Positions 1 to 7,927 are shown, counted from the first letter of the stretch. The stretch is 64,000 bases of DNA from Clostridia bacterium (GCA_017521565.1 JAFXCE010000037.1:1-64000); one strand, 5' to 3'. Numbers and translations: made by a program. Notes: generated by a model not told the origin, from the letters alone.

Positions 1-155
1 CGATTGCCGCTTCTTCGGGATTGGACATCAAAACTTTGCAGGCGATTGCAGGTCATGCAGATATTCAGATGACGATGAACTGCTATGTCCACAAAAGAGA
101 GGAGAAAATCATCGAAGCGAATGATCTGATCAGCGGTAGTTTTACCGCTTTGTGA
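1..155 (+). CDS. Tyrosine recombinase/integrase, C-terminal fragment (cut by window edge)
   Basis: Only the last 50 codons are visible, starting in frame at base 3 and ending with TGA at 153-155. The stretch reads LQAIAGHADIQMTMNCYVH, which fits the end of the catalytic domain of phage/ICE-type tyrosine recombinases: the G-H pair carries the catalytic histidine and the Tyr in CYVH is the probable nucleophile. The enzyme would excise or integrate an element lying to the left of the window. It sits at the edge of AT-rich DNA, followed by TTTGTGACA repeats and a tRNA-Arg whose 3' end points toward it, the usual geometry of a tRNA-targeting element. Element type cannot be judged from this fragment. 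Confidence 0.85.
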   Translation, partial: IAASSGLDIKTLQAIAGHADIQMTMNCYVHKREEKIIEANDLISGSFTAL

Positions 156-249
156 CAGATTTTGTGACAGCGGCGAGGTTCAAAAAACCTATATGCCATA
201 AGAGTTAAACAGGTGTTATTTGATTCGGTTTGTGACATTTTTTGTGACA
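149..249. repeat. Four TTTGTGACA direct repeats in two spaced pairs
   Basis: TTTGTGACA occurs at 149-157, 161-169, 229-237 and 241-249. Within each pair the copies start 12 bp apart and the pairs are offset by exactly 80 bp. The first copy overlaps the stop codon of the recombinase. Regularly spaced short repeats next to an integrase gene resemble arm-type binding sites of an attachment region; that role is inference. Confidence 0.6.
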
Positions 250-387
250 AATGCGGTTAAACTCCAAAAACTACCTGAAAATTAGTTCTGAAACATAATA
301 AAAAATTCCGCACCTCAACTTCCTTAAAAGAAGCCAAAGCACGGGACAATCTCTTCAAAAACCAAACAATACTTAGAAAAACAAAAG

Positions 388-427
388 AATAAAAAACAAC
401 CGCCAACAGCGCGAAGCTTGTCGGCGG
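388..427 (-). terminator. Terminator of the small membrane protein gene; copy A of a 40-bp duplication
   Basis: On the minus strand a GC-rich stem (CCGCCGAC pairing with GTTGGCGG around a GCTTCGCGC loop) is followed by a T-rich run, just past the stop of the gene at 434. The 40 bases match 729-768 at 37 positions. Confidence 0.75.
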
Positions 428-433
428 AAAGCA

Positions 434-652
434 TTATACCTTTTTGAAAACCCTGAACAGTTTTGTCATCAGCGGGATATAAGTGACGAGAAAAACGATA
501 AGACATGCGCCGATGATGATCGGTTTGGCAGAACGAGGCAGAAGCACGCCGATGATGATGCCAAGAGAAAGCAGGCAAAACTTCAATACGGCAATGGTTT
601 TCCAGTCGGATTCTTTACAGAACTGATTGGCAGCAACAAATAGCTTGTTCAT
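434..652 (-). CDS. Small two-helix membrane protein (family often labelled 'permease of phosphate ABC transporter')
   Basis: A 72-residue protein with two hydrophobic segments, about residues 20-39 and 43-62, and a basic tail. It resembles small Firmicutes proteins that databases name as a phosphate ABC permease, although it is too short to be a transporter; real function unknown. The ATG at 652 was chosen because AGGAGG lies 7 bases upstream; a longer in-frame start at 712 lacks a site. A TTGACG/TATACT promoter precedes it (683-712, minus). The gene lies between two 40-bp copies of the same terminator, so it may have arrived by a local insertion or duplication. Confidence 0.7.
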   Translation of the reverse strand: MNKLFVAANQFCKESDWKTIAVLKFCLLSLGIIIGVLLPRSAKPIIIGACLIVFLVTYIPLMTKLFRVFKKV

Positions 653-682
653 CGTGTTCCTCCTGTGGTCTGTTTTTGTTTC

Positions 683-712
683 AGTATACCATTTATAGAA
701 GAACAGCGTCAA
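683..712 (-). promoter_or_regulatory. Promoter of the small membrane protein gene
   Basis: On the minus strand TTGACG (707-712) and TATACT (683-688) are separated by 18 bp, about 30 bases upstream of the start codon at 652. Confidence 0.65.
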
Positions 713-728
713 CTATCCGGATTGCGCA

Positions 729-768
729 AATAAAAAACAACCGCCGACAGCGCGAAGCGTATCGGCGG
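729..768 (-). terminator. Terminator of tRNA-Arg; copy B of the 40-bp duplication
   Basis: On the minus strand CCGCCGATACGC and its complement GCGCTGTCGGCGG form a hairpin followed by GTTTTTTATT directly after the tRNA 3' end. It is 37/40 identical to 388-427. Confidence 0.8.
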
Positions 769-772
769 TTCG

Positions 773-849
773 TGGTGCACCCAACAGGATTCGAACCTGT
801 GGCCTTTTGATTCGTAGTCAAACGCTCTATCCAGCTGAGCTATGGGTGC
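773..849 (-). tRNA. tRNA-Arg (anticodon ACG), CCA encoded
   Basis: Full cloverleaf on the minus strand. The acceptor arms GCACCCA and TGGGTGC pair, the D arm is AGCTCAGCTGGATAGAGC, the anticodon stem TTTGA/TCAAA encloses loop CTACGAA (anticodon ACG, read as ICG), and the T arm carries GGTTCGAATCC. The 3' CCA is encoded at 773-775. A consensus promoter lies upstream and a hairpin terminator downstream. Its 3' end faces the integrase fragment, so it is a plausible integration target. Confidence 0.97.
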
Positions 850-873
850 TTGTGTTCGCTCGGAACAAAAAAG

Positions 874-902
874 ATTATATCAAATTCCGTCCATCCTGTC
901 AA
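874..902 (-). promoter_or_regulatory. Promoter of tRNA-Arg
   Basis: On the minus strand TTGACA (897-902) and TATAAT (874-879) are both perfect and separated by 17 bp. Confidence 0.9.
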
Positions 903-1062
903 CACCTTTTTTCACTTTTTCAAAAAATATTTGTGTGTAAATCCAAAAAATAGAAAACAGCATATATTTCTTTCGATTCTTTCTTCAAGAGGCTTGAATA
1001 GACGCCCACAACATGCTATCCTCTTTATTAAATAAACCCAATTCAGAAAAGGGCCTGATGCT

Positions 1063-1515
1063 ATGGATAATATTGATCGAAAAATTCTGACGATTCTTCA
1101 GGAAAATGCCCGTACGCCGCTCAAGATTATTGCCGAGCAGGTGTTTTTATCTTCCCCTGCGGTCAGCGCAAGGATTGAACGGCTGGAAAGCGCAGGATAT
1201 ATCACAGGCTATCAGGCGCAGCTTTCCTGTGCCGCAATGGGCTATCAGATCAAGGCGTTCATCAGTCTGGACGTCGAGCCCAGCCAGAAGCCGGAATTCT
1301 ATCCATACATCGCACGCTGCCCGAATGTCATGGAATGCAGCTGCGTGACGGGCGATTATTCAATGCTCATCAAGGTCGGCTTCCGCACGACGCAGGAGCT
1401 GGATCAGTTTGTCAACCAGCTGCACCAATTCGGGCGTACGCGCACACAGATCGTGTTTTCCACCCCCGTGGAGCACCGCGGCATTCCAGCCATGCATCAG
1501 GAACTGGAATCATAA
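1063..1515 (+). CDS. Lrp/AsnC-family transcriptional regulator
   Basis: A 150-residue protein of normal Lrp/AsnC length. It opens with MDNIDRKILTILQENAR, the family's N-terminal winged helix-turn-helix, with the recognition region around residues 20-50 (LSSPAVSARIERLE), and continues into a RAM/AsnC ligand-binding domain (about 65-140) containing the typical G-DYSMLIKV segment. Such proteins are DNA-binding octamers or dimers that respond to amino acids. It stands alone: the histidine kinase downstream is convergent, so the target is not evident from context. The ribosome binding site is weak (AAAAGGG); no alternative in-frame ATG fits the family start better. Confidence 0.93.
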   Translation: MDNIDRKILTILQENARTPLKIIAEQVFLSSPAVSARIERLESAGYITGYQAQLSCAAMGYQIKAFISLDVEPSQKPEFYPYIARCPNVMECSCVTGDYSMLIKVGFRTTQELDQFVNQLHQFGRTRTQIVFSTPVEHRGIPAMHQELES

Positions 1516-1585
1516 TCCAAAGCAAAGCGGCTGATCCGTCAAGGACAGCCGCTTTGATGGTTTTTATAATGGCTTTGATATCGGC

Positions 1586-3055
1586 TCAGTCAGGAAAGGT
1601 AAAGGTGAACGTCGTGCCTTCGCGCTCGCAGCTGCGCACGCCGATGGACACATTGTGCCTGCGGGCAATTTCCTGCACAATAGCAAGTCCAAGGCCCGTG
1701 CTCTCGCGCGAGGCATCCCGCGTATGGCGGAAACGATCAAAGATGTGCGCAACCTCGTCCGGCGGAATCCCAACGCCCTGATCCGAAATGGTGATTTCCG
1801 GCTTGTCGCCTGCAAGCTCCATGCGGATTGTGCGTCCGGGCGGCGTGAATTTCACGGCATTATCCGCAACTGCCAGCAGCATCTGGCGCAGACGCGTATA
1901 GTCGCCGCGCAGAACATATGAAGTGCTGGGCTCCTCACAGGAAAACACAATGCCCTTACGTTCGCACAGCGCGCTGGCGCTCATCGCGACGTCGCCAAGC
2001 AATTCGCTGAGATCGACGTCGGTGATGTTCAGCGAGTATTCCGGGCTTTGCAGGCGGGAAAGCTCCAGCAAATCCATGATCAGCCGCTGAAGCCATCGGC
2101 TTTCCGCGATCATCTGCTGGCAATAGGCGCGGATATTTTCCTCGCCGCGGATGACGCCGTCGTGCAGCGCCTCCAGCGAACCGCGGATGACGGTAACCGG
2201 CGTCTTAAGCTCATGGGAGATATTGGAAAAAAAGATCTGCTGCTGCGCATGAAGCTGTTTGTCCCGCTCGCGCGCATCCTCCAGCCGCTCGGCAAGGATA
2301 TCCATGGACTTGGCCAGCGTCCCGATTTCATCTTCGCTGCGGATGGCGGTGCGCGTTTCATAGGCGCCGCCCGCGAGGGCGACCGCAACCTTCTGCAGCG
2401 CATAGATCGGCTGCGTAAACATGCGGGAAAAGAACAGCGCCAGCAGCACGGCAATCGGAAAGGAAAGCATCAGGCTGTTGAGCAGAATGGTCATGCTGGG
2501 CACCTGCGCATAGCCCTGCTCGCGCAGGGTGGAGGTCACCAGGACGACGCCGAGCACGCGGCTCTGGGCGTTCATGACAGGCATCGCGGTGGTCAGATGC
2601 GTTTCTCCATCCACCTCCGCCTGAATAAACGGCGTCTTGCCCATGAAGCCAAGCGCAATGGTCTGCTCCATGTAACTGGGCAGAAGCGGATTGGAGATGG
2701 TCTGCACCACGCCGCTGAAATAGCCCGTCACATTGTGGTAGGTATCCACCATGTAGACGTTACAGTTGGTCAGCTGCTCAATGAAGGAGAGATACGGCGC
2801 AAGCGTCTCATCGCTGACGAGAAACCTCGTCTCGTCCAGCCCGTCATACCGGGACGGCGCAATCCATTCGGAGAGATTCTGCGCGATCGCATGCGCGTCA
2901 TGCTGCATGGTTTCGCTGTAATGCGCAATCGTCTGACGGCGCATCATGGCGTTATACAGCAAGCCGAGGATGAGCGTAAAGACGACGAGCAGAAGCGCAA
3001 AAAGCAGCAGCAGGCGCGTCGCCAAAGAACGGCGCGGCAAAAAGCGTGCGTTCAT
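1586..3055 (-). CDS. Sensor histidine kinase (HAMP, HisKA, HATPase)
   Basis: 489 residues. A first membrane helix spans about 12-34, an extracytoplasmic sensor domain about 40-185, and a second helix about 189-211. These are followed by HAMP (about 212-265), the H-box SHELKTPV with phospho-acceptor His281, the N-box with Asn399 (ADNAVKF), the G1 box DQGVGIP (about 425-431) and the G2 box GLGLAI (about 454-459). All catalytic motifs are intact. Its ATG overlaps the TGA of the response regulator gene by 4 bases, so the two are translationally coupled. The pair is divergent from the FMN-binding lipoprotein genes, which are plausible targets; the signal is unknown. Confidence 0.96.
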   Translation of the reverse strand: MNARFLPRRSLATRLLLLFALLLVVFTLILGLLYNAMMRRQTIAHYSETMQHDAHAIAQNLSEWIAPSRYDGLDETRFLVSDETLAPYLSFIEQLTNCNVYMVDTYHNVTGYFSGVVQTISNPLLPSYMEQTIALGFMGKTPFIQAEVDGETHLTTAMPVMNAQSRVLGVVLVTSTLREQGYAQVPSMTILLNSLMLSFPIAVLLALFFSRMFTQPIYALQKVAVALAGGAYETRTAIRSEDEIGTLAKSMDILAERLEDARERDKQLHAQQQIFFSNISHELKTPVTVIRGSLEALHDGVIRGEENIRAYCQQMIAESRWLQRLIMDLLELSRLQSPEYSLNITDVDLSELLGDVAMSASALCERKGIVFSCEEPSTSYVLRGDYTRLRQMLLAVADNAVKFTPPGRTIRMELAGDKPEITISDQGVGIPPDEVAHIFDRFRHTRDASRESTGLGLAIVQEIARRHNVSIGVRSCEREGTTFTFTFPD

Positions 3056-3735
3056 GGAAGCATCCTTTCAAATTTATATCCCGTCCCCCAGACCGTGGCG
3101 ATGCTGAAGAATTCATGCGGATAGGCATCAAGCTTCTGACGCAGACGCTTGATGTGGGAATCCACCGCGCGGTAATTGCCCACATGCTCATACCCCCACA
3201 CCATGGTCAGCAGGTTATCGCGGGTAAACACGCGTCCGGGCGAGGCTGCAAGCGTATAGAGCAATTCGATTTCCTTGCGCGTGAGTTCCAGCTTATGCCC
3301 ATCGAGCGTCACGCTCAGCGACGGCAGATGAATTGACAGGCTGCCGATGACCAGTGTCTCGCTGCCGCTCTGCGCAGGCAGGCGGCGCAGCACCGCGCGG
3401 ATACGCGCCATAACCTCGCCTGGAGAAAACGGCTTAACGATATAGTCGTCCGCGCCGATATCCAGGCCAAGGATGCGGTCAGCATCCTCGTCCTTAGCGG
3501 TGATCATCAGGATCGGGATGCTCGATACGCCGCGGATCCGGCGGCAAACCTCCATGCCGTCGATACCGGGAAGCATGACATCCAGCAGGATCAGCGAGGG
3601 CGAGGCAGCATTAAACAGCTCCAGCGCTTCCTCGCCGGACCTTGCAGCCAGATACGGCCAACCTTCGCTGGCAATATACTGAGACAGAATTTCAAGAATC
3701 TGTTCGTTGTCGTCGACAATCAGGATAGGATTCAA
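3052..3735 (-). CDS. OmpR/PhoB-family response regulator
   Basis: 227 residues starting at a TTG codon. GGAGGAG lies just upstream of this TTG and the next residues NPILIVDDNE are the canonical receiver start, whereas the open frame upstream has no such homology. The receiver domain has the acidic pair DD at 8-9, phospho-acceptor Asp52 (LLDVMLPG) and Lys101 (IVKPF). A C-terminal winged helix spans about 130-225, ending WGTGYKFE as in PhoB-like regulators. It is first in an operon with the histidine kinase (4-base overlap). Confidence 0.96.
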   Translation of the reverse strand: MNPILIVDDNEQILEILSQYIASEGWPYLAARSGEEALELFNAASPSLILLDVMLPGIDGMEVCRRIRGVSSIPILMITAKDEDADRILGLDIGADDYIVKPFSPGEVMARIRAVLRRLPAQSGSETLVIGSLSIHLPSLSVTLDGHKLELTRKEIELLYTLAASPGRVFTRDNLLTMVWGYEHVGNYRAVDSHIKRLRQKLDAYPHEFFSIATVWGTGYKFERMLP

Positions 3736-3913
3736 GGGGACTCCTCCGTTTATCGGGTCGGGCTGAATAGAATAGAACCTGTTCTGTTTATTGTAAAATA
3801 GACGGATCGCGATTGTCAATTTTCTGTCGTAAATTCGGAAAAGATACCAAAAAGCCACAATTTTGCCATAAATCCAGCATACACTGATGAAGATAAAATG
3901 CGGAGGGACTGCG

Positions 3914-4729
3914 ATGAAGCATCTTGTGCGGATCACACTAGCGATCATACTATCTGCGCTGCTGACCAGCTGCGCGCTGGCCGAAGAACAGACATACCCG
4001 GACGGTATCTATCGCGGCTTCTATTATGATGGCGGCATCGAGCAGATTGCTATTCAGTTTGAACTGCGCGGCGGGCTGTTTGATTCGATTGTCTATCGCG
4101 GCGTCAAATACAAGGACGGCGATTACATGATTGAGGATGCAAGCGATGCGCAGAAGGCGTCTTTGCGCCAATATGAGCAGCTGGCGGAGTATCTGATCGG
4201 CAAGGGCATCGAGGCCATCGACGATCTGTACAATCCATACGAGATTGTCGAGGATGTGGACGCGGTGACAACGGCAACGATGCAATCCTCCAAGCTGATT
4301 TCAGCCCTCTGGGATGGCCTCAACCGCAGGCCCTTCAAGCTCGTGGATACAACCAAGCTGCCCGTGGCGGATCCCTACGGCGACGGCACCTACCGCGGCT
4401 CCTATATGGAAGACGGCGGCGAACAGGTCGCCGTGGAGCTGACGCTTCGGGAAAACAGCTTTGTCCATATCAGCTACCGTACACTGCAATACCGTGGAGA
4501 GGATTATCTGGCGGAAGACGCCTCCGACGCGATGAAGGGCATCGCCGCGCAGTTCAATGCGCTGCTTGATTACCTGACAGGCAAGCCGGTCTCCGCCGTC
4601 AATGATCTGTATCGTCCGGGTGAAATCGCGCCGGATGTGGACGGCTTCTCCGGAGCAACCATCCGCGCGCCGAAGGTCATCTCTGCGATCTGGGACGCGC
4701 TGGGCCGCAGGGCCTATCGGCTGGACTGA
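3914..4729 (+). CDS. Lipoprotein with two tandem FMN-binding-like domains
   Basis: 271 residues. The signal peptide ends in lipobox LTSC (Cys20), so the protein should be anchored outside the membrane. Two homologous halves follow (about 25-145 and 155-271). Each starts YPDGIYRG- or YGDGTYRG-like and ends with the FMN_bind hallmark: DAVTTATMQSSK in the first and DGFSGATIRAPK in the second, followed by ALWDGLNRR or AIWDALGRR. The S-G-A-T of the second half is the site where related proteins carry covalent FMN attached by ApbE; the first half has a changed TTAT. The start has GGAGGG upstream. Divergent from the two-component system; an extracytoplasmic electron-transfer role is inferred. Confidence 0.8.
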   Translation: MKHLVRITLAIILSALLTSCALAEEQTYPDGIYRGFYYDGGIEQIAIQFELRGGLFDSIVYRGVKYKDGDYMIEDASDAQKASLRQYEQLAEYLIGKGIEAIDDLYNPYEIVEDVDAVTTATMQSSKLISALWDGLNRRPFKLVDTTKLPVADPYGDGTYRGSYMEDGGEQVAVELTLRENSFVHISYRTLQYRGEDYLAEDASDAMKGIAAQFNALLDYLTGKPVSAVNDLYRPGEIAPDVDGFSGATIRAPKVISAIWDALGRRAYRLD

Positions 4730-4733
4730 CACC

Positions 4734-4768
4734 AAACAGCTTTCGCCTTCGGGCGGGAGCTGTTTTTT
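4734..4768 (+). terminator. Terminator after the FMN-binding lipoprotein gene
   Basis: AAACAGCT and AGCTGTTT flank a GC-rich loop and are followed by a T run. Confidence 0.85.
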
Positions 4769-4944
4769 GATAAGCAGTTGCGCAAAGCATCATGCTGAAG
4801 GCGCAGGATCACTTTGCCCTGCAAGGGCCGCGACAAAAAAGAAAAAGAATTTCAAAAAAGCCATACATTTGCCATAAACGGCCTGTATATTCAAATCCAT
4901 CGGAAAAAAACCATCAACAACACGACAAAAAGGAGAACAACATC

Positions 4945-5457
4945 ATGAAGAAGATTCTGACCGCCGTTCTGGCCGCCGCTCTGCTGCTGACCTTCGCCGC
5001 TTCCGCCATGGCTGCGACCGGCGTTGGCGCTGTGACCTCCGTTTCCGTGACCCCGGCGACTGCCGAGAAGGCCGGCTCCGTGAGCGCGTATGTGTACACC
5101 TGCGCTGTGACCCTCGACGAGAACGGCGTGATCACCGGCGTGGACTTTGACGCTGTTCAGCCGGCCGGTTCCTTCGACGCCACCGGCGCTGCCGGCGAGT
5201 TCGACGCTGCTCCGCTGACCAAGAACGAGATCAAGGAAGGCTATGGCATGAAGAAGATCTCCCCGATCGGCCTGGAGTGGTACGAGCAGATGGACAAGCT
5301 CGAGGACTGGTGCATCGGCAAGACCGTCGCTGAGGTCATCGCGATGCAGCTGACCGAGAAGGGCGTTGCCACCGACGTGGATCTGGTTGCCGGCTGCACC
5401 GTGCACATCAACGATCAGCTCGTCGCGCTCGAGAAGGCTGCCGCCTCCGCCCGCTGA
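4945..5457 (+). CDS. Secreted FMN-binding-like domain protein
   Basis: 170 residues. A Sec signal peptide (MKKILTAVLAAALLL, cleavage after SAMA near residue 24) precedes one domain. The sequence features YTCAVTLDENGVITGVDFDAVQ, a K-E--YGMKKISPIGLEWYEQ block and a closing DLVAGCTVHINDQLVALEKA match small extracytoplasmic FMN_bind-related proteins. At the usual flavinylation site it has AGCT rather than SGA(T/S), so covalent FMN is unlikely. AAGGAG precedes the ATG. It lies downstream of the tandem FMN-binding lipoprotein but is separated by a terminator, so it may have its own promoter. Codon use is strongly biased to C-ending codons, suggesting high expression. Confidence 0.7.
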   Translation: MKKILTAVLAAALLLTFAASAMAATGVGAVTSVSVTPATAEKAGSVSAYVYTCAVTLDENGVITGVDFDAVQPAGSFDATGAAGEFDAAPLTKNEIKEGYGMKKISPIGLEWYEQMDKLEDWCIGKTVAEVIAMQLTEKGVATDVDLVAGCTVHINDQLVALEKAAASAR

Positions 5458-5493
5458 TTGATTCTCCTGTAAAGCATACGCCGTAAATGGCAC

Positions 5494-5523
5494 AAACCGC
5501 CTGCATATGCAGGCGGTTTTTTT
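5494..5523 (+). terminator. Terminator of the secreted FMN-binding-like gene
   Basis: AAACCGCCTGCATATGCAGG is the start of a near-perfect hairpin followed by seven T residues. Confidence 0.92.
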
Positions 5524-5722
5524 CAATGATGCGATTTTCTCTATGCAAATCAAACCCATTTCAAGCACGGGCTGCTGCGCAGCCTGTACTGAAACTGCAT
5601 CTTTTTTTCAAACTTATTGGATACGTTGGGCTGTCGCCCAAACCCGCCAAGGAACCGCGCCCCTTGACCCATTACGCTTCGCGCTGTTTGTGAATGACTT
5701 TCGGATAGAAACCGTATAAAAA

Positions 5723-5771
5723 GAGAAAGCACATCTGCCCTACGTCTGCAGAAGCTGTGCTTTCTCTTTGC
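5723..5771. terminator. Bidirectional hairpin terminator
   Basis: AAAGAGAAAGCACA and TGTGCTTTCTCTTT form a 14-bp stem around a 21-base loop. On the minus strand it is followed by TTTTTAT and would end the metallo-hydrolase transcript. Confidence 0.8.
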
Positions 5772-5774
5772 TAT

Positions 5775-5825
5775 GTAAATCTGATCGCAGAATATCAACC
5801 GTGTGCGCAAAAACACAAGATTTAC
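5775..5825 (-). repeat. 51-nt structured 3' UTR element, copy 1
   Basis: The element is bounded by perfect inverted repeats GTAAATC (5775-5781) and GATTTAC (5819-5825), 37 bases apart, with an inner GTGT/ACAC pair. It lies between the stop of the minus-strand metallo-hydrolase gene and its terminator. Similar elements occur at 37642-37692 and 45118-45167. Confidence 0.6.
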
Positions 5826-5866
5826 AGTGGTTTTCCAATGATACAGACGGCATCATGCCGCTTATT

Positions 5867-6745
5867 TTAGAGTGCGCCGGGCGTCTGATCGATATACCAG
5901 TCCGTTCCGTCCGTCACGGCGCATACCGTGCCATCTCCGGAATATACAGCCGGCAGGCTCTCGCTCTCCAGCTGATGGAGGGTTTCACGATGCATCAGAT
6001 GCGACGGGCTGGTGATTATCACCGCTTCGGGCGACACCGTGCTCAGGAAATCCGAATTCATGCGGTTGATTCCATGATGCGCCGCCTTGATCAGGTCGGC
6101 ATCCAGCAGCTCCGCCGGCTTGTTCGCAAAGAAATATTCCTGAACCTTGGTCGTAATATCCGCGCACATCAGGATGGAGCTTTCGCCAAACGTCACCTTC
6201 AGCACGAGCGAATTGGCGTTCTCGCTGGGCAGGCCCAGACAGCGCAGGATCTGAATCTGCGCATCCCCAAGCGTCAGCATATCGCCATCCCCCACCCGGC
6301 GGACAGGGATACTGTTCTTTTCCGCCAGACGAATCGTATTCGTCATCCGCTCGTCGCGGCTGATGCTGACGCTGCCATACGGCTGCAGGAATTCCCCAGG
6401 CGTAAAGCCATCTCTGAACAGGCGGGTGATGCCGCCAATGTGATCGTCGTGGAAATGCGTATTGAGCACATACTTCATGCTGCTGCGCAGGCCGCGCTTG
6501 TCCAGCGTATCCCGAAGCTTTTCCGCAAAGCGATCCGGGCCGCCATCCACCAGCATGCTCTCCCCGCCGCATTCAAGCAGCATCGCGTCCGCCTGATTGA
6601 CGTTAAACACCGTCCAGCGCAGCAGAGGTTTGTCTTCCCATTCCTGCGGCGGCTTTTCAAAAAACACTTCGGCACAGGCGCAGCTGCTCAGGCACACGAG
6701 CGCCAGCAGCAGCGCTGCGATTTTCATTCGCTTATTCATTTTCAT
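5867..6745 (-). CDS. Metallo-beta-lactamase-fold lipoprotein (ComEC C-domain-like)
   Basis: 292 residues. The signal peptide carries lipobox LSSC (Cys22), predicting an extracytoplasmic lipoprotein. The fold starts with VFNVNQADAMLLECGG and LVDGG and has the full zinc-binding motif THFHDDHIGG, followed by the later metal-ligand regions MCADIT and AAHHG. This arrangement is that of the hydrolase domain of ComEC-like proteins found as separate secreted proteins. The substrate is unknown; a phosphodiester or nucleic acid role is inference. It starts 6 bases after the amidohydrolase stop, so the two are probably one transcript. MKM at 6745 or MNK at 6739 are both possible starts. Confidence 0.85.
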   Translation of the reverse strand: MKMNKRMKIAALLLALVCLSSCACAEVFFEKPPQEWEDKPLLRWTVFNVNQADAMLLECGGESMLVDGGPDRFAEKLRDTLDKRGLRSSMKYVLNTHFHDDHIGGITRLFRDGFTPGEFLQPYGSVSISRDERMTNTIRLAEKNSIPVRRVGDGDMLTLGDAQIQILRCLGLPSENANSLVLKVTFGESSILMCADITTKVQEYFFANKPAELLDADLIKAAHHGINRMNSDFLSTVSPEAVIITSPSHLMHRETLHQLESESLPAVYSGDGTVCAVTDGTDWYIDQTPGAL

Positions 6746-6751
6746 ATTCCA

Positions 6752-7927
6752 TCATCTTTCGCTGAACTGGACCTGCGTCTCCTGCTCTACGCCATTGATG
6801 AGCACATGGCACACGCGCGTGCCGATCTCAAAGCAGCAGCCGTCGGTCACCACGATATCCGCATCCTTGCCAACCTGAAGGGAACCCACGCGATCCTCAA
6901 TGCCCGCGTGCTTCGCCGGATTGATCGTGATCGCCTGCAGCGCATGGAACGGGTCCATGCCCGCCTTCACGGCAAAGCCCGCGCACAGCGCCAGATACTT
7001 CTGGGGAATCACCGGGGAATCGGTGATGATCGAAACCGTGCAGCCCGCGCGGTCCAGAATCGCCGGGGTCGTCCAGCTCTTCTTGCGCAGTTCAAACTTG
7101 GTCGCATGCCCCAGGGACGGGCCGACAGCCATCGGCAGATGCTCCGCCGCAAGCTCATCCGCAACCAGATGACCCTCTGTGCAATGCTCCAGCGTCAGCT
7201 TCACGCCGAACTCCTTGGCGATGCGGATCGCGGTGAACATATCGTCCGCCTGATGCGCATGCGCCTTGAGCGGCATTTCGCCGCGAATGACCGGAAGCAG
7301 CGCATTGAGCTTCATATCAAACGGCGGGAGCTTGCTCTCGTCGTCGCCCGCAGCCTTGATCCTGCGGTCGTATTCGCGCGCCTTGAAAAGCATCTCGCGC
7401 AAATTGGCGGCCGTCGTCATGCGGGAGGAATTGCCCTTGTCGCGGTAGCAGCGCTTCGGATTCTCACCGAAAGCGCACTTCATGGCGATTTCCGCCTTGA
7501 TCACCATGTCCTCCACCCGCTTGCCGCAGGTCTTGATCGCCGCAAACGTGCCGCCCAGCACATTCGCGCTGCCCGGGCCGGTGCATACGGTGGTCACGCC
7601 CGCCGCAGCAGCCTCGGCAAAGGCATAATCGCTGGGCTTGATGGCGTCAATCGCGCGCAGCTGCGGCGAGAGAATATTGCCCATCTCGTTATAGTCCTGT
7701 CCCTCATAGCCGATGCCGTAGCCGTCAAGGCCAATATGGCCATGCGCCTCGACAAAGCCGGGATAGACGTTATTTCCTTCGGCGTCGATGATCTCGCAGC
7801 CTTCCGGCGCTTCGATCCCCGCCTCAATCTTCTTGATTTTTCCGTCCTCACAGAGGATATCCGCCGCATAGGCCGCCTCATGCACCGCATCGTGAACAAG
7901 ACCGCCGCGGATCAGCACCATGGACAT
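6752..7927 (-). CDS. Amidohydrolase, imidazolonepropionase-like
   Basis: 391 residues, full length for the family. It starts RGGLVHDAVHEAAYAADILC and has the amidohydrolase metal motifs in order: HGH (FVEAHGHIGLDGYG), a histidine pair region LKAHAHQADD, EHCTEGH, and a late metal-ligand Asp in IITDSPV. It closes with VGSLQVGKDADIVVTDG, the composite-domain signature. Such enzymes hydrolyse cyclic amides or nucleobase-like rings or dipeptides, and the exact substrate cannot be read from sequence. GGAGG sits 8 bases before the ATG. Likely cotranscribed with the metallo-hydrolase lipoprotein downstream. Confidence 0.88.
   Translation of the reverse strand: MSMVLIRGGLVHDAVHEAAYAADILCEDGKIKKIEAGIEAPEGCEIIDAEGNNVYPGFVEAHGHIGLDGYGIGYEGQDYNEMGNILSPQLRAIDAIKPSDYAFAEAAAAGVTTVCTGPGSANVLGGTFAAIKTCGKRVEDMVIKAEIAMKCAFGENPKRCYRDKGNSSRMTTAANLREMLFKAREYDRRIKAAGDDESKLPPFDMKLNALLPVIRGEMPLKAHAHQADDMFTAIRIAKEFGVKLTLEHCTEGHLVADELAAEHLPMAVGPSLGHATKFELRKKSWTTPAILDRAGCTVSIITDSPVIPQKYLALCAGFAVKAGMDPFHALQAITINPAKHAGIEDRVGSLQVGKDADIVVTDGCCFEIGTRVCHVLINGVEQETQVQFSER

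Larger units (their letters stand above)
5458..5866. other. 409-bp convergent intergenic region with repeat debris
   Basis: No credible gene seen. It holds the terminator at 5494-5523, a degraded copy (about 5626-5690) of a sequence also seen near 29640 (shared GCCAAACCCGCC and CCCTTGACCCA), a long hairpin at 5723-5771, and copy 1 of the 51-nt 3' UTR element. Confidence 0.6.

Noticed and set aside
850-1035. Small plus-strand frame between tRNA-Arg and the Lrp gene
   Set aside because: It has no ribosome binding site and overlaps the tRNA promoter; composition is that of AT-rich spacer.
3736-3948. N-terminal extension of the response regulator
   Set aside because: The upstream open frame shows no receiver homology, and a ribosome binding site directly precedes the TTG at 3735.
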